A stretch of DNA of 64,000 bases from Pseudalkalibacillus hwajinpoensis (GCF_015234585.1 NZ_JADFCM010000001.1:1178001-1242000), one strand, 5' to 3'; shown: positions 44,249-53,307, counted from the stretch's first letter. The notes: generated by a model not told the origin, from the sequence alone. Numbers and translations: made by a program.

Positions 44249-44357
44249 GGTAATAGCCTCCTTATTGGTTGCATCCTATAGTTTTGATTTTAGTAAATCG
44301 TTTTATACAGTTTTCTCCCCTATGAATGAGATATTTAAACATTAGGAGTGTCTTGAT

Positions 44358-44386
44358 TTGACACCTTATGTTCAAAAGTTTAAACT
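44358..44386 (+). promoter_or_regulatory. Sigma-A promoter of the aldehyde dehydrogenase gene
   Basis: TTGACA, 17 bases, TAAACT. The -10 is embedded in a 12-bp palindrome AAGTTTAAACTT (44376-44387), and the -35 in a GTGTC/GACAC inverted repeat (44347-44364). Either could be an operator. Confidence 0.6.
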
Positions 44387-44424
44387 TAAGAACAATAAAA
44401 CGACTTGCCTGAGGAGATGATACG

Positions 44425-45795
44425 ATGGAAGTGATAGAAGAAATAGTAAGAACACAAAGAGAGTATTATTATAATGGGGAAACGAAATCGTATGCTTTCA
44501 GAAAACAAAAGCTAGAGACATTAAGAAAAGTCATTAAAGAATATGAACCTGAAGTATTAAAAGCACTTAAGGAAGATCTTCATAAATCAGAGTGGGAAGC
44601 TTATACAACTGAAATTGGTTTTCTGCTTGAAGAAATAAAGTTTACGCTAAAGCATTTAAAGGAGTGGATGAGTCCTGAGAGAGCGAAGTCGCCTGTCACT
44701 CATCTTGGTTCTAAAAGTTATGTTCATCGAGAGCCGTATGGCGTTACATTAATTATTGCTCCTTGGAATTATCCATTCCAGCTGCAGATTGCCCCTCTTG
44801 TTGGTGCCATTGCAGCGGGTAACTGTGCCGTTTTAAAGCCATCGGAACTAACCCCCGCAGTGTCTGCTGTGATTGCCAAAATGATTCGAGAAGTCTTTCC
44901 GCGAAAGTATATTGCTGTCGTTGAAGGTGGCGTAGATACGAGTACGGAGTTATTAAAGCAATCGTTTGATCATATTTTCTTCACAGGAAGTGTTCCAGTC
45001 GGAAAAGTTGTGATGGAGGCTGCGGCTAAACAACTTATACCGGTAACGCTTGAACTTGGCGGAAAGAGTCCGGCCATAGTAAATAAAGATGCTAATTTAA
45101 ACTTGGCTGCTAAACGAATCATGTGGGGTAAATTCACAAATGCTGGACAAACGTGTATCGCTCCAGACTATTTATACGTTCATCGTGATGTAAAGAAAGC
45201 ATTGTTAGAACAAATGGCTCAAGTTTTGGTTGAATTCTACGGAGAAGATCCATTGTCTGATGAGAAATACGGTCACATCGTAAGTGATCGTCATTTCCAA
45301 AGATTAAAAGAATTCCTAAATGATGGTGACGTATTAATAGGTGGGCAACATAAAGAAAAGGAACGTGTCATTGCTCCAACAATTATGGATAATGTGTCTT
45401 GGGAAGATCCTGTCATGCAAGAAGAAATCTTTGGTCCGATCCTTCCTGTTCTTGAATTCACAGATATTTATACTGTGATTGATGATGTACGCAGACGTCC
45501 AAAGCCACTTGCTCTTTATTTTTTCTCGGAATCTGAAAAAATGCAAGATTTGATCACTTCTTCTATTTCTTTTGGAGGCGGATGTATGAACGACACGTTA
45601 ATGCATATCGTCTCACCTTATCTACCATTTGGTGGTGTTGGTTCAAGCGGTACTGGAAGCTATCATGGTCAAGCGAGCTTTGAAGCATTTTCTCATCAGA
45701 AAAGCATTGTGAAACAAACAACGAAATTCGATTTTGCATTTCGTTATCCCTCTGCTAAAAACGGGCTAAAAATGATAAAAAGGATCATGGGATAA
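44425..45795 (+). CDS. ywdH: Aldehyde dehydrogenase (YwdH-like)
   Basis: A 456-residue NAD(P)-dependent aldehyde dehydrogenase of the short class-3/fatty aldehyde type. Motifs: IIAPWNYPFQLQIAPLVGAIAAGN, FFTGSVPVGK, general base Glu210 (VTLELGGKSPAIV), nucleophile Cys244 (NAGQTCIAPDY) and EEIFGPILPV. Length and sequence resemble B. subtilis YwdH. Substrate is unproven; this type oxidises medium- or long-chain and aromatic aldehydes. GAGGAGATGATACG precedes ATG 44425. A single-gene unit with its own promoter. Confidence 0.88.
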   Translation: MEVIEEIVRTQREYYYNGETKSYAFRKQKLETLRKVIKEYEPEVLKALKEDLHKSEWEAYTTEIGFLLEEIKFTLKHLKEWMSPERAKSPVTHLGSKSYVHREPYGVTLIIAPWNYPFQLQIAPLVGAIAAGNCAVLKPSELTPAVSAVIAKMIREVFPRKYIAVVEGGVDTSTELLKQSFDHIFFTGSVPVGKVVMEAAAKQLIPVTLELGGKSPAIVNKDANLNLAAKRIMWGKFTNAGQTCIAPDYLYVHRDVKKALLEQMAQVLVEFYGEDPLSDEKYGHIVSDRHFQRLKEFLNDGDVLIGGQHKEKERVIAPTIMDNVSWEDPVMQEEIFGPILPVLEFTDIYTVIDDVRRRPKPLALYFFSESEKMQDLITSSISFGGGCMNDTLMHIVSPYLPFGGVGSSGTGSYHGQASFEAFSHQKSIVKQTTKFDFAFRYPSAKNGLKMIKRIMG

Positions 45796-45843
45796 CAAGT
45801 TTTTTTCTTTAGTGATCTACCGTGTCGTGATATGATTACGAAA

Positions 45844-45875
45844 AGCAGTACTCGAATGATTCTGAGCACTGCTCT
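45844..45875 (+). terminator. Hairpin after the aldehyde dehydrogenase gene
   Basis: AGCAGT-A-CTC / GAG-C-ACTGCT stem with a 10-base loop and a short pyrimidine tract. It precedes the kinase gene by 30 bases. Confidence 0.6.
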
Positions 45876-45904
45876 ATTCTCGATTAACTTAGGGGGAAGT
45901 AGAT

Positions 45905-46861
45905 ATGAGTAAAGGTGTTATTAGTCTTGGTGAAGCATTAATTGACTTTATTCCTCTCGACAAGGACAATCTCACGTATCAAAAAAGTCCTGGTGGTGCT
46001 CCTGCGAACGTATCTGTTGGACTTGCACGTCTCGGTGTTAACTCCACGTTTCTAGGGAAAGTTGGGGATGATGTCCTCGGACGATTTCTCCAAGAAACGC
46101 TAAAGAATTATGGTGTTGATGTATCAACGATGATCTTAACTGAGTCAGCCCGAACCGGAGTTGTCTTTGTTACAAATGCAGAAAACGGAGAGCGTAGTTT
46201 TGACTTTTACATAAACCCAAGTGCCGATCGCTTTTTGCATGCAGAAGAAATAAGTGACGAATTATTCGAGCGTCATCGTATCCTTCATTTTGGATCAATT
46301 TCAATGATTAGTGAACCTTCTAGAAGTGCAACTAAGGTAGCGGTTGAAAAAGCAAAAGAAAATGGATTACTCATTTCTTATGACCCGAACTTACGACTAG
46401 GCCTTTGGGAAAGTGAAGAAAGAGCTAAAGAAACGATCGTCTCAATGTTATCAGAGGCAGATATACTAAAACTTTCTGAAGAAGAGCTCACATTCATTAC
46501 AGGTGAAGAAGCGATCGAAGATGGAATTAAGAAGCTCGCTCATTATCGTATTCCAGTGATCTTTATTACTATGGGTGGTGAAGGTAGTCTCGTTTACACA
46601 CCAGACTACTCACTTAGAGTACCTGCTATGAAAGTTAAAGCCGTTGATACAACAGGCGCAGGAGATGCATTTGTTTCTGGCATTTTAAACGGTTTCAATG
46701 AATATGAAGGCTCTCTTAGTGATCTATCGCGTGAAGAGCTTAAACGTATGACGCAATTTGCTAGCGTGTCTGGTGCTTTAGCAGCTGCAACGAAGGGCGC
46801 AATGACCGCTCTTCCAACGAAAACAGAAGTGGAAGAAATCTTATTAAAAGAGTCGAAATAA
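45905..46861 (+). CDS. PfkB-family sugar kinase (fructokinase-like)
   Basis: A 318-residue ribokinase-fold enzyme. The N-terminal signature SPGGAPANVSVGLARLG, the second PfkB signature VDTTGAGDAFVSGIL with the catalytic aspartate, and ILKLSEEELTFITG are present. The first residues GEALIDFIPL are typical of bacterial fructokinases. The substrate is inferred: no sugar transporter or regulator is adjacent. TTAGGGGG precedes the ATG and a GC-rich terminator follows. Confidence 0.87.
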   Translation: MSKGVISLGEALIDFIPLDKDNLTYQKSPGGAPANVSVGLARLGVNSTFLGKVGDDVLGRFLQETLKNYGVDVSTMILTESARTGVVFVTNAENGERSFDFYINPSADRFLHAEEISDELFERHRILHFGSISMISEPSRSATKVAVEKAKENGLLISYDPNLRLGLWESEERAKETIVSMLSEADILKLSEEELTFITGEEAIEDGIKKLAHYRIPVIFITMGGEGSLVYTPDYSLRVPAMKVKAVDTTGAGDAFVSGILNGFNEYEGSLSDLSREELKRMTQFASVSGALAAATKGAMTALPTKTEVEEILLKESK

Positions 46862-46866
46862 TGAAG

Positions 46867-46895
46867 CACCCCCGCTAATGTGCGGGGTGTTTTTG
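46867..46895 (+). terminator. Terminator of the kinase gene
   Basis: GCACCCCCGC / GTGCGGGGTG hairpin with one extra C, followed by TTTTTG. Confidence 0.85.
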
Positions 46896-46987
46896 TGTAC
46901 AAGATCTCCATTACACAAAACTAGAATGAAGTCTTGCTGTAAGATACAATGAAAAAGGAACTTATAAACTATTCGGAGGTGCATCGT

Positions 46988-48034
46988 ATGAACCGTGATT
47001 TTTTATTAGAATTGTTATCAACCGCTTCTCCATCAGGAGCTGAAATGGAAATCCAGCATAAATGGATGAACTATGTAAGAGAGTTTGCAGATGACATTAA
47101 AACGGATAACGCAGGTAATGCGATCGGAATTCTTAATCCAGAAGCAGAATTTAAAGTGCTTCTTGCAGGACACTGTGACGAAATTGGATTTATGGTGAAG
47201 CAAATTGATCAAAATGGATTTATTCGCGTAGAGAAATTAGGTGGAATTAGTCACAAGCCTGCTATTGGCATGAAAGTAACAATTCTAGGCACACATGGAA
47301 AGTTAACAGGTGTATTTGGTGTCAATGCAGAACATCACGGAGGGGCGAAAGAGTTTCATTTCGAGGACCTCTATATCGACTGTGGTGCAACTACAAAAGA
47401 AGAAATCGAGAAGTACGTCCAAATTGGGGACCTCGCAGTCTATAAAAGAGAAGTTGAGCACCTCTTAAATGACCGAATTAGTGGAAGAGGCTTAGACAAC
47501 CGGACTGGTTCATTTATCGTAGCAGAAGTTCTTCGTGAAGTAGCCAAGCGTAACCCTAAAGTAGGTGTTTATGCTGTTAGCACAGTGAATGAAGAAACAA
47601 ACATGGGTGGTGCTTATTTCGCTGGTGCAGGAATTCAACCAACAATGGCCATTGCTTGTGATGTTACATTTTCTTCAGACTATCCTGGAATTGATGCAAG
47701 AAAGCACACAGAGGTTGATCTTGGAGGTGGACCTGTTCTTGCGAAAGGCGCTCCAATCAATATAAAAATCAATCAGCTCCTTGAAAAGGCTGCTAAAAAG
47801 CTTGATTTGAAACTTCAGTATGAGTTAACACCAAGAATGACAGGGACGGATGCAGATAAGCTTCGTTTAACAGGATACGGTGTTCCTGTATCACTTGTGT
47901 CCCTTCCGCTTCGCTATATGCATGCGCCGGTAGAAACAGTAAGTTTAAAAGATATGCAGGAAGAAATTGATTTGCTCGTGGAAATGATAGCGGATTTAAC
48001 AGGCGAAGAAAGTGTGAATCCACTAATTAAATAA
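46988..48034 (+). CDS. M42-family metallopeptidase (glutamyl aminopeptidase/endoglucanase type)
   Basis: A 348-residue cytoplasmic dinuclear zinc/cobalt aminopeptidase. The metal-binding residues lie in LLAGHCDEIGFMV, RGLDNRTGSFIVAEV, the catalytic STVNEETNMGGAYFAG pair of glutamates, ACDVTF, and the last histidine in RYMHAPVETV. Such enzymes usually form tetrahedral dodecamers that trim peptides. An upstream ATG at 46949 is open, but CGGAGGTGCATCGT fixes the start at 46988. The next promoter begins six bases after its stop. Confidence 0.9.
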   Translation: MNRDFLLELLSTASPSGAEMEIQHKWMNYVREFADDIKTDNAGNAIGILNPEAEFKVLLAGHCDEIGFMVKQIDQNGFIRVEKLGGISHKPAIGMKVTILGTHGKLTGVFGVNAEHHGGAKEFHFEDLYIDCGATTKEEIEKYVQIGDLAVYKREVEHLLNDRISGRGLDNRTGSFIVAEVLREVAKRNPKVGVYAVSTVNEETNMGGAYFAGAGIQPTMAIACDVTFSSDYPGIDARKHTEVDLGGGPVLAKGAPINIKINQLLEKAAKKLDLKLQYELTPRMTGTDADKLRLTGYGVPVSLVSLPLRYMHAPVETVSLKDMQEEIDLLVEMIADLTGEESVNPLIK

Positions 48035-48039
48035 TAATA

Positions 48040-48069
48040 TTGACAAAATTGTGACAATAGTGCTAAGAT
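48040..48069 (+). promoter_or_regulatory. Promoter of the bmr-type leader
   Basis: TTGACA, 18 bases, TAAGAT. It starts transcription near 48076, about 315 bases before the ABC transporter gene. Confidence 0.6.
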
Positions 48070-48107
48070 GACAGAGTGAAAAATAACGGTAAAGGAGAGT
48101 GTGTGTG

Positions 48108-48179
48108 ATGAGACATATTTTGAAAGATATCCAACAACTAACTTCATGTACTCATAGACGCACTTTGCCAGGGATGTAA
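48108..48179 (+). CDS. Leader peptide of 23 residues (BmrB-like position)
   Basis: A short frame beginning MRHILKDIQQL and ending RRTLPGM, with AAAGGAGAG nine bases before its ATG. Its last third (48156-48169) is complementary to the left arm of the terminator that follows, which is the layout of a ribosome-controlled attenuator. B. subtilis bmrB has the same place before bmrCD, though its peptide is longer. It has no run of one amino acid, so it is unlikely to sense a charged tRNA. Confidence 0.7.
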   Translation: MRHILKDIQQLTSCTHRRTLPGM

Positions 48180-48231
48180 CCCCTTTGTCACAGTAAAGGA
48201 ATCGGCACGCGTCTTAGACGTGTGCCCTTTT
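48156..48231 (+). promoter_or_regulatory. Attenuator: antiterminator and terminator 1
   Basis: Terminator: GGCACGCGTC (48204-48213), TTA loop, GACGTGTGCC (48217-48226), then CTTTTCT. Competing antiterminator: AGACGC (48156-48161) with GCGTCT (48209-48214), plus GCC (48167-48169) with GGC (48204-48206). The two cannot coexist. A translating ribosome on the leader frame would decide which forms. Confidence 0.75.
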
Positions 48232-48251
48232 CTATGTCTTAAGAAGTCATT

Positions 48252-48282
48252 AGACATAACCGCATGCGGTTATGTCTTTTTT
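48252..48282 (+). terminator. Attenuator terminator 2
   Basis: AGACATAACCGCA / TGCGGTTATGTCT is a perfect 13+13 palindrome followed by TTTTT. The preceding TATGTCT (48233-48239) can pair with AGACATA (48252-48258) and so open it. Confidence 0.85.
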
Positions 48283-48390
48283 GGTTTCTGAGAAAAGTGA
48301 CAGTGGGGAAATGAAGTGATCCATGGAAGGAGGATGGTGAAATAGTCAATCAGAAAGAATAACTGTAGGAAAAAGTTAGGAGGGATTAAG

Positions 48391-50142
48391 TTGTTCTCTA
48401 TTTTACGGAAATTGAGCTGGTTTTTTAAACAGCATTGGAAACGGTATAGCATTGCTATTGCTTTATTGATTTTTGGGGGTATTCTCGAGGTCATTCCACC
48501 AAAATTAATCGGAATGGCCATTGATGAAATAAACGTAGGAAGCTTAACCTGGGAAAGCTTACGAAATTATTTATTTTTTTATGGAGGGTTATTGCTCGTC
48601 GTCTATATCGTCACATATATTTGGATGTACCAATTATTTGGTGGTGCCTTTCTAGTTGAGAGGGCGCTCAGATCTAAATTGATGAAGCACCTCCTTAAAA
48701 TGACGCCATCCTTTTACGAGAAAAACCGAACTGGAGACCTGATGGCAAGGGCCACAAATGATCTAAAAGCTGTCTCCCTTACCGCAGGATTTGGTATTTT
48801 AACATTAGTAGATTCAACGATCTTTATGTTTCTTATTTTGATTACAATGGGCGTTCTTATTAGCTGGAAATTAACGCTTGCGGCTATTCTTCCTCTACCC
48901 CTTATGGCTCTTGCCATGAATCGTTACGGAAAAATCATTCATAAGCGCTTTACAGCTGCCCAAGATTCGTTCGGAGATATGAATGATCAAGTACTAGAAT
49001 CGATTGCAGGAGTTCGAGTAACGCGTGCTTATGTACAAGAAAGGGCAGCTCAGCAAAAGTTTCAGAACTTAACGGAAGATGTATATAAGAAAAATATTGA
49101 AGTAGCAAAAGTAGATGTTTTATTTGAGCCAACTATTAAAGTTCTTGTCGGGATTAGTTATTTAATTGGGTTAGGGTATGGAGCGTATCTCGTTTTTCAT
49201 AAAGTCCTAACACTCGGAGAACTGGTGTCATTCAATGTTTACCTGGGGATGCTCATATGGCCGATGATTGCGGTTGGAGAGTTGATCAACGTCATGCAGC
49301 GAGGAAATGCATCGTTGAACCGTGTCTTAGAGACGCTGTCTCATGAAGAGGATGTGAAAGAACACCATTCTCCTCAATATCTGGATACACCTGGTACGAT
49401 CGTTTTTGAAGATGTTACTTTTAAGTATCCCTCTTCATCTGTTACGAATTTACAAAATGTTTCATTTACTCTGAAGAAAGGCCAAACATTAGGCGTTGTA
49501 GGGAGAACAGGTAGTGGGAAAACGACATTACTGAAGCAACTTTTAAGAGAATATCCGGTCGGTAAAGGGAAAATCAAAATTTCTGACGTGCCGATCGAAG
49601 AAATTTCTCTCGAAACTCTGCAAAGCTGGATTGGTTATGTTCCTCAGGATCAGATGCTTTTCTCAAGGTCGGTGAGAGAAAACCTTCTGTTTGGTAAAAA
49701 TAATGGAACAGATCAAGACATTGATCGAGTGCTGCGGCTATCCGACTTTAAAAAAGATATACATGTGCTCCCTGAAGGACTTGAGACGCTTGTTGGAGAA
49801 AAAGGCGTCGCTTTATCAGGTGGACAGAAACAAAGGGTATCCATTGCGCGAGCTCTAATGATTGATCCTGAAATATTAATTTTAGACGATGCAATGTCTG
49901 CCGTTGATGGAAAAACTGAAGCACAAATTATATCCAATATTCGCAATGAACGTTCTGGGAAAACGACGTTTATAGCCACGCATCGTTTGTCGGGTGTTCA
50001 GCATGCTGATTGGATTATCGTTCTTGATGAGGGCAAGGTGATTGAGGAAGGAACTCATAAAGAGCTTCTTTCTAAAAAGGGATGGTATCGTGACCAATTT
50101 GACAGACAGCAGCTTGAGGATTCATTGAAGGAGGTGCTGTAA
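48391..50142 (+). CDS. bmrC: BmrC-like heterodimeric multidrug ABC exporter subunit
   Basis: A 583-residue ABC half-exporter with six membrane helices in the first 310 residues. The ATPase has Walker A GRTGSGKTT, signature ALSGGQKQRVSIARAL, Walker B ILILDDAMSAVD and H-loop ATHR. The residue after the Walker B aspartate is Asp500 rather than Glu: the degenerate site known in BmrC of B. subtilis (YheI). It starts at TTG 48391 after AGGAGGG and is followed at once by its partner. Expression is probably gated by the two leader terminators. Confidence 0.9.
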   Translation: MFSILRKLSWFFKQHWKRYSIAIALLIFGGILEVIPPKLIGMAIDEINVGSLTWESLRNYLFFYGGLLLVVYIVTYIWMYQLFGGAFLVERALRSKLMKHLLKMTPSFYEKNRTGDLMARATNDLKAVSLTAGFGILTLVDSTIFMFLILITMGVLISWKLTLAAILPLPLMALAMNRYGKIIHKRFTAAQDSFGDMNDQVLESIAGVRVTRAYVQERAAQQKFQNLTEDVYKKNIEVAKVDVLFEPTIKVLVGISYLIGLGYGAYLVFHKVLTLGELVSFNVYLGMLIWPMIAVGELINVMQRGNASLNRVLETLSHEEDVKEHHSPQYLDTPGTIVFEDVTFKYPSSSVTNLQNVSFTLKKGQTLGVVGRTGSGKTTLLKQLLREYPVGKGKIKISDVPIEEISLETLQSWIGYVPQDQMLFSRSVRENLLFGKNNGTDQDIDRVLRLSDFKKDIHVLPEGLETLVGEKGVALSGGQKQRVSIARALMIDPEILILDDAMSAVDGKTEAQIISNIRNERSGKTTFIATHRLSGVQHADWIIVLDEGKVIEEGTHKELLSKKGWYRDQFDRQQLEDSLKEVL

Positions 50143-52167
50143 ATGAATCGACAGGTAGGAAAGCGATTAGTTAAGTATGCACTGGGTTTTAAGAAAAATA
50201 TTCTTATTGCTTTACTCTTATTAATGGTAGCTGTTACAGCAGAGCTCTCTGGGCCTTTCATTGCGAAACGTATGATTGATGTCCATATTATGGGGATTGA
50301 GTATCCCTGGTATGAAACAGATCAGGGAGAAGAAGCTGTTAAATATGATGGGGACTGGTATAAACGAAGTGATCATTTTGGGAGCGATGAATTTAAAGGA
50401 GAGGAAGTAAGGATTCTTCAGGTAGGTCGCGACTACTATTTCGTTGATGAAGCGATCGCATACGATGGAGAACGGTCGGTTGACGACAACCTTATCACGA
50501 TTCAAAAGGATGGGGAACAACAATCCTATCAAGCTAAAGAAATAAGCAATGAAGAACTGCTTGCCTTTTATCAACCGCAAATAGAACCGATGGTCTGGTT
50601 AATAGCGCTCTACTTTGGGCTTCTATTGTTTGCATCCTTTTTTGAATATGGGCAGGGACTTCTATTGCAAACCTCTGCTAACCGTATTATTCAAAAAATG
50701 AGAACGGATGTTTACTCCCAGATTCAGCGTTTGCATATCAACTATTTTGATAATTTACCAGCCGGTAAAGTTGTGGCAAGAATTACGAATGATACGGAGG
50801 CAATAAGAGAGCTTTATGTGACGGTGCTCGCAACGTTCTTCACAAGCATCTTTTATATGACAGGGATATTTATTGCCTTATTCTTGCTTGATGTAAAGCT
50901 TGCGTTGATTACATTAACGATTGTGCCCCTCCTTCTGATTTGGATCTTCGTTTATCGTAAATATGCGTCGAAATTCAATAAGGTCATTCGAACAAGGATT
51001 AGTGATATTAACGGAATGATCAATGAATCCATTCAGGGCATGTCGATAATAAGAGCTTTCAAACGTCAAGAGAAGACTGAAGCGGAATTTGAAGAGCTGA
51101 ATGACAGCCATTTTACTTATCAAAATAAGCTATTGAATTTGAATTCCTTAATGTCACATAACCTTGTGAACATTCTACGGAATATTTCATTTGTAGTATT
51201 GATTTGGTACTTTGGGGGAGCTTCATTAACGGTTGGGTCTATTGTGAGTCTCGGTGTTCTTTATGCTTTTGTGGATTATTTGAATCGCTTATTTCAACCC
51301 GTTACAAATATGGTGAACCAGCTAGCTAATTTAGAACAGGCTTTAGTAGCGGCGGACAGAGTTTTTGAGCTTCTTGATGAAAAGGGGGAAGATGTATCAG
51401 ATGGTGAATTTCCTCGTTATGATGGGAATGTCACTTTCGATCATGTTTCGTTTGCATACAAAGCAGAAGAATATGTGTTAAAGGAACTATCATTTGAAGC
51501 GAAAAAAGGTCAGACGGTTGCCCTAGTGGGGCATACTGGTTCAGGGAAAAGTTCAATTATGAATTTATTATTCCGATTTTACGATAACCAAAAAGGAACG
51601 ATCTCTATCGATGGTCAAAATATTCAAGATATTCCAAAGCAGCAGTTAAGACAGCATATGGCGATAGTGCTCCAGGATCCATTCTTGTTCACTGGAACGA
51701 TTGCTTCGAATGTAAGTCTTAATGACTCCTCGATCTCAAGAGAAAAAGTTGAAAAGGCTTTAAAAGATGTGGGAGCAGAGCAGCTGCTTCGGTCTCTTCC
51801 AAACGGGTATGATGAGGCAGTGATCGAAAAAGGAAGCACGCTTTCTTCGGGGCAAAGACAGCTGATCTCTTTTGCAAGGGCACTAGCGTTTGACCCTGCT
51901 GTCTTAATTCTTGATGAGGCGACTTCGAATGTTGATACCGAAACAGAAATGATTATTCAAAATGCGCTGGATATTTTAAAAAAGGGTCGTACCACATTTA
52001 TCATTGCTCACAGACTCTCAACAATTCGAGAGGCTGACCAAATCCTTGTTCTTCACCAAGGTGAAATCGTTGAACGAGGCGATCATGATCAATTGATGAA
52101 GCAAAAGGGAAGGTACTTCCAAATGTATCAGCTTCAACAAGGGAAAAAGGTTGAGCAGGCAGTTTAG
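50143..52167 (+). CDS. bmrD: BmrD-like heterodimeric multidrug ABC exporter subunit
   Basis: A 674-residue half-exporter. Between helix 1 and helix 2 (about residues 45-145) it has an acidic outer insertion of about 100 residues, the hallmark of B. subtilis BmrD (YheH). The ATPase has Walker A GHTGSGKSS, signature TLSSGQRQLISFARAL and Walker B VLILDEATSNVD with the catalytic Glu592, so this subunit supplies the active hydrolysis site. ATG follows the bmrC TAA directly; GAAGGAGGTG lies in the end of bmrC. Confidence 0.92.
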   Translation: MNRQVGKRLVKYALGFKKNILIALLLLMVAVTAELSGPFIAKRMIDVHIMGIEYPWYETDQGEEAVKYDGDWYKRSDHFGSDEFKGEEVRILQVGRDYYFVDEAIAYDGERSVDDNLITIQKDGEQQSYQAKEISNEELLAFYQPQIEPMVWLIALYFGLLLFASFFEYGQGLLLQTSANRIIQKMRTDVYSQIQRLHINYFDNLPAGKVVARITNDTEAIRELYVTVLATFFTSIFYMTGIFIALFLLDVKLALITLTIVPLLLIWIFVYRKYASKFNKVIRTRISDINGMINESIQGMSIIRAFKRQEKTEAEFEELNDSHFTYQNKLLNLNSLMSHNLVNILRNISFVVLIWYFGGASLTVGSIVSLGVLYAFVDYLNRLFQPVTNMVNQLANLEQALVAADRVFELLDEKGEDVSDGEFPRYDGNVTFDHVSFAYKAEEYVLKELSFEAKKGQTVALVGHTGSGKSSIMNLLFRFYDNQKGTISIDGQNIQDIPKQQLRQHMAIVLQDPFLFTGTIASNVSLNDSSISREKVEKALKDVGAEQLLRSLPNGYDEAVIEKGSTLSSGQRQLISFARALAFDPAVLILDEATSNVDTETEMIIQNALDILKKGRTTFIIAHRLSTIREADQILVLHQGEIVERGDHDQLMKQKGRYFQMYQLQQGKKVEQAV

Positions 52168-52190
52168 TAGATATCAGTAGATGAAATGAA

Positions 52191-52220
52191 TCAAAGCCGT
52201 AGCTTAAGCTACGGCTTTGA
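52191..52220. terminator. Perfect 30-base palindrome after bmrD
   Basis: TCAAAGCCGTAGCTT and its exact complement, with no loop and no U-run after it. Probably ends or protects the bmrCD mRNA. Confidence 0.65.
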
Positions 52221-52356
52221 TGTTGGAGGGAGCAAACCCCATTCTTTTTCTATTAGATATGTTAGGTATACTGTTGATTCTCGATCTTTGGCTTATTTTA
52301 GTGAACTCTTTATCTCACTCGTCTTTCAGTCTGAAGAGAGTAATAAGTAGTTGCAT

Positions 52357-53073
52357 CTATCGTTGAGAGGGGCGGAATCCAGCTTGTTCGGCTTCATCTG
52401 TGTTACAAAACATTTCTTCTGCTTTCGTAATCTCGTAATATGATCCTTCAGGAACGTGGTAAATTTTATCTCCTTTAGAATTAATGTTTCCTTTAATGTC
52501 ACAACCTTGTTGAGATCCCTTGTCAGAAGATGTGGAGTCAGATGCTTCAAAGGATTCGTTAAATCCTTCTTCGCGAACGTAATCTTCAATACTCCAAATG
52601 CCTTTGCCTTCTTCTTGAGCCTTACGCTGAATTTCTTGGAATGTATCAACGTACTTTACGTTTGGCTGATAAATATAAGCAACTCTTGCTAGTCCTTCTT
52701 CAAGGAGCATCTCATTAAACATCTGATCGCCAATCCATACGTAAGCAAGCAGTCGACCGTATTTGTCGCGTTCTGAAACATCTATCTCGACACCAATTTC
52801 TTTTCCTTCTAGTTGATTCTTAGCAAACTGGGAGGCTTCAGGTCCATAGGGTTGTACAGGTTTACTCGGATGCTTTGTTTCCGGAGTGTCAACGAGAAGG
52901 AGTCTAATTGTTTCTTCTCGATCTTCAAGAGTTACTTTCAATGTATCGCCATCAACAACTCGATCCACTGTTGTCGGAATTGTGTTTTCTTTTATTTCTG
53001 TATCAGATGTGAGTGTAGCGCATGCAGATAAAAATAAGATGATAAAAAGAAAAGGCAGTCTTATTCGTATCAT
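52357..53073 (-). CDS. Thermonuclease-family lipoprotein (YncB/YokF-like)
   Basis: A 238-residue exported staphylococcal-nuclease-type enzyme. The signal peptide ends in a lipobox LSAC (Cys18), so it should be anchored to the outer face of the membrane. The nuclease core (about 35-165) shows VDRVVDGDTLKV, IRLLLVDTPE with the catalytic Arg/Asp/Glu, and SERDKYGRLLAYVW. A C-terminal Cys-containing module (CDIKGNIN to EQAGFRPSQR) is common in Bacillus DNA-entry and nuclease proteins. The ATG follows AAGGAGAG. Confidence 0.9.
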   Translation of the reverse strand: MIRIRLPFLFIILFLSACATLTSDTEIKENTIPTTVDRVVDGDTLKVTLEDREETIRLLLVDTPETKHPSKPVQPYGPEASQFAKNQLEGKEIGVEIDVSERDKYGRLLAYVWIGDQMFNEMLLEEGLARVAYIYQPNVKYVDTFQEIQRKAQEEGKGIWSIEDYVREEGFNESFEASDSTSSDKGSQQGCDIKGNINSKGDKIYHVPEGSYYEITKAEEMFCNTDEAEQAGFRPSQR

Positions 53074-53148
53074 TTGTTACTCTCCTTTCCGTTCCACTTA
53101 GGTCTTAGACGCCCATATTAGGCATAATCTAAAAGGGGGGTGATCCAA

Positions 53149-53307
53149 TTGAATCACGGATGTATTTACTGTGAGAAAGAATTGCTCTTCCCGTGGGAAC
53201 GACGAAGATTGGTTTGCGATGAATGTCATTATGCAATATCAGACACCTATCATGAAGATTATAGAGAAATTGGTGAAAGAAAAATAGAACAGAAAGCCCG
53301 TCATTAA
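53149..53307 (+). CDS. Small zinc-ribbon-like protein of 52 residues
   Basis: Starting from TTG 53149, with AAAGGGGGGTGAT before it, the frame encodes CIYCEKELLFPWERRRLVCDEC, two C-x2-C pairs (residues 5/8 and 24/27) that would bind one zinc, followed by a charged tail ending KARH. Its stop codon lies in the middle of a perfect 26-base terminator. I do not recognise a named family. Confidence 0.65.
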   Translation: MNHGCIYCEKELLFPWERRRLVCDECHYAISDTYHEDYREIGERKIEQKARH

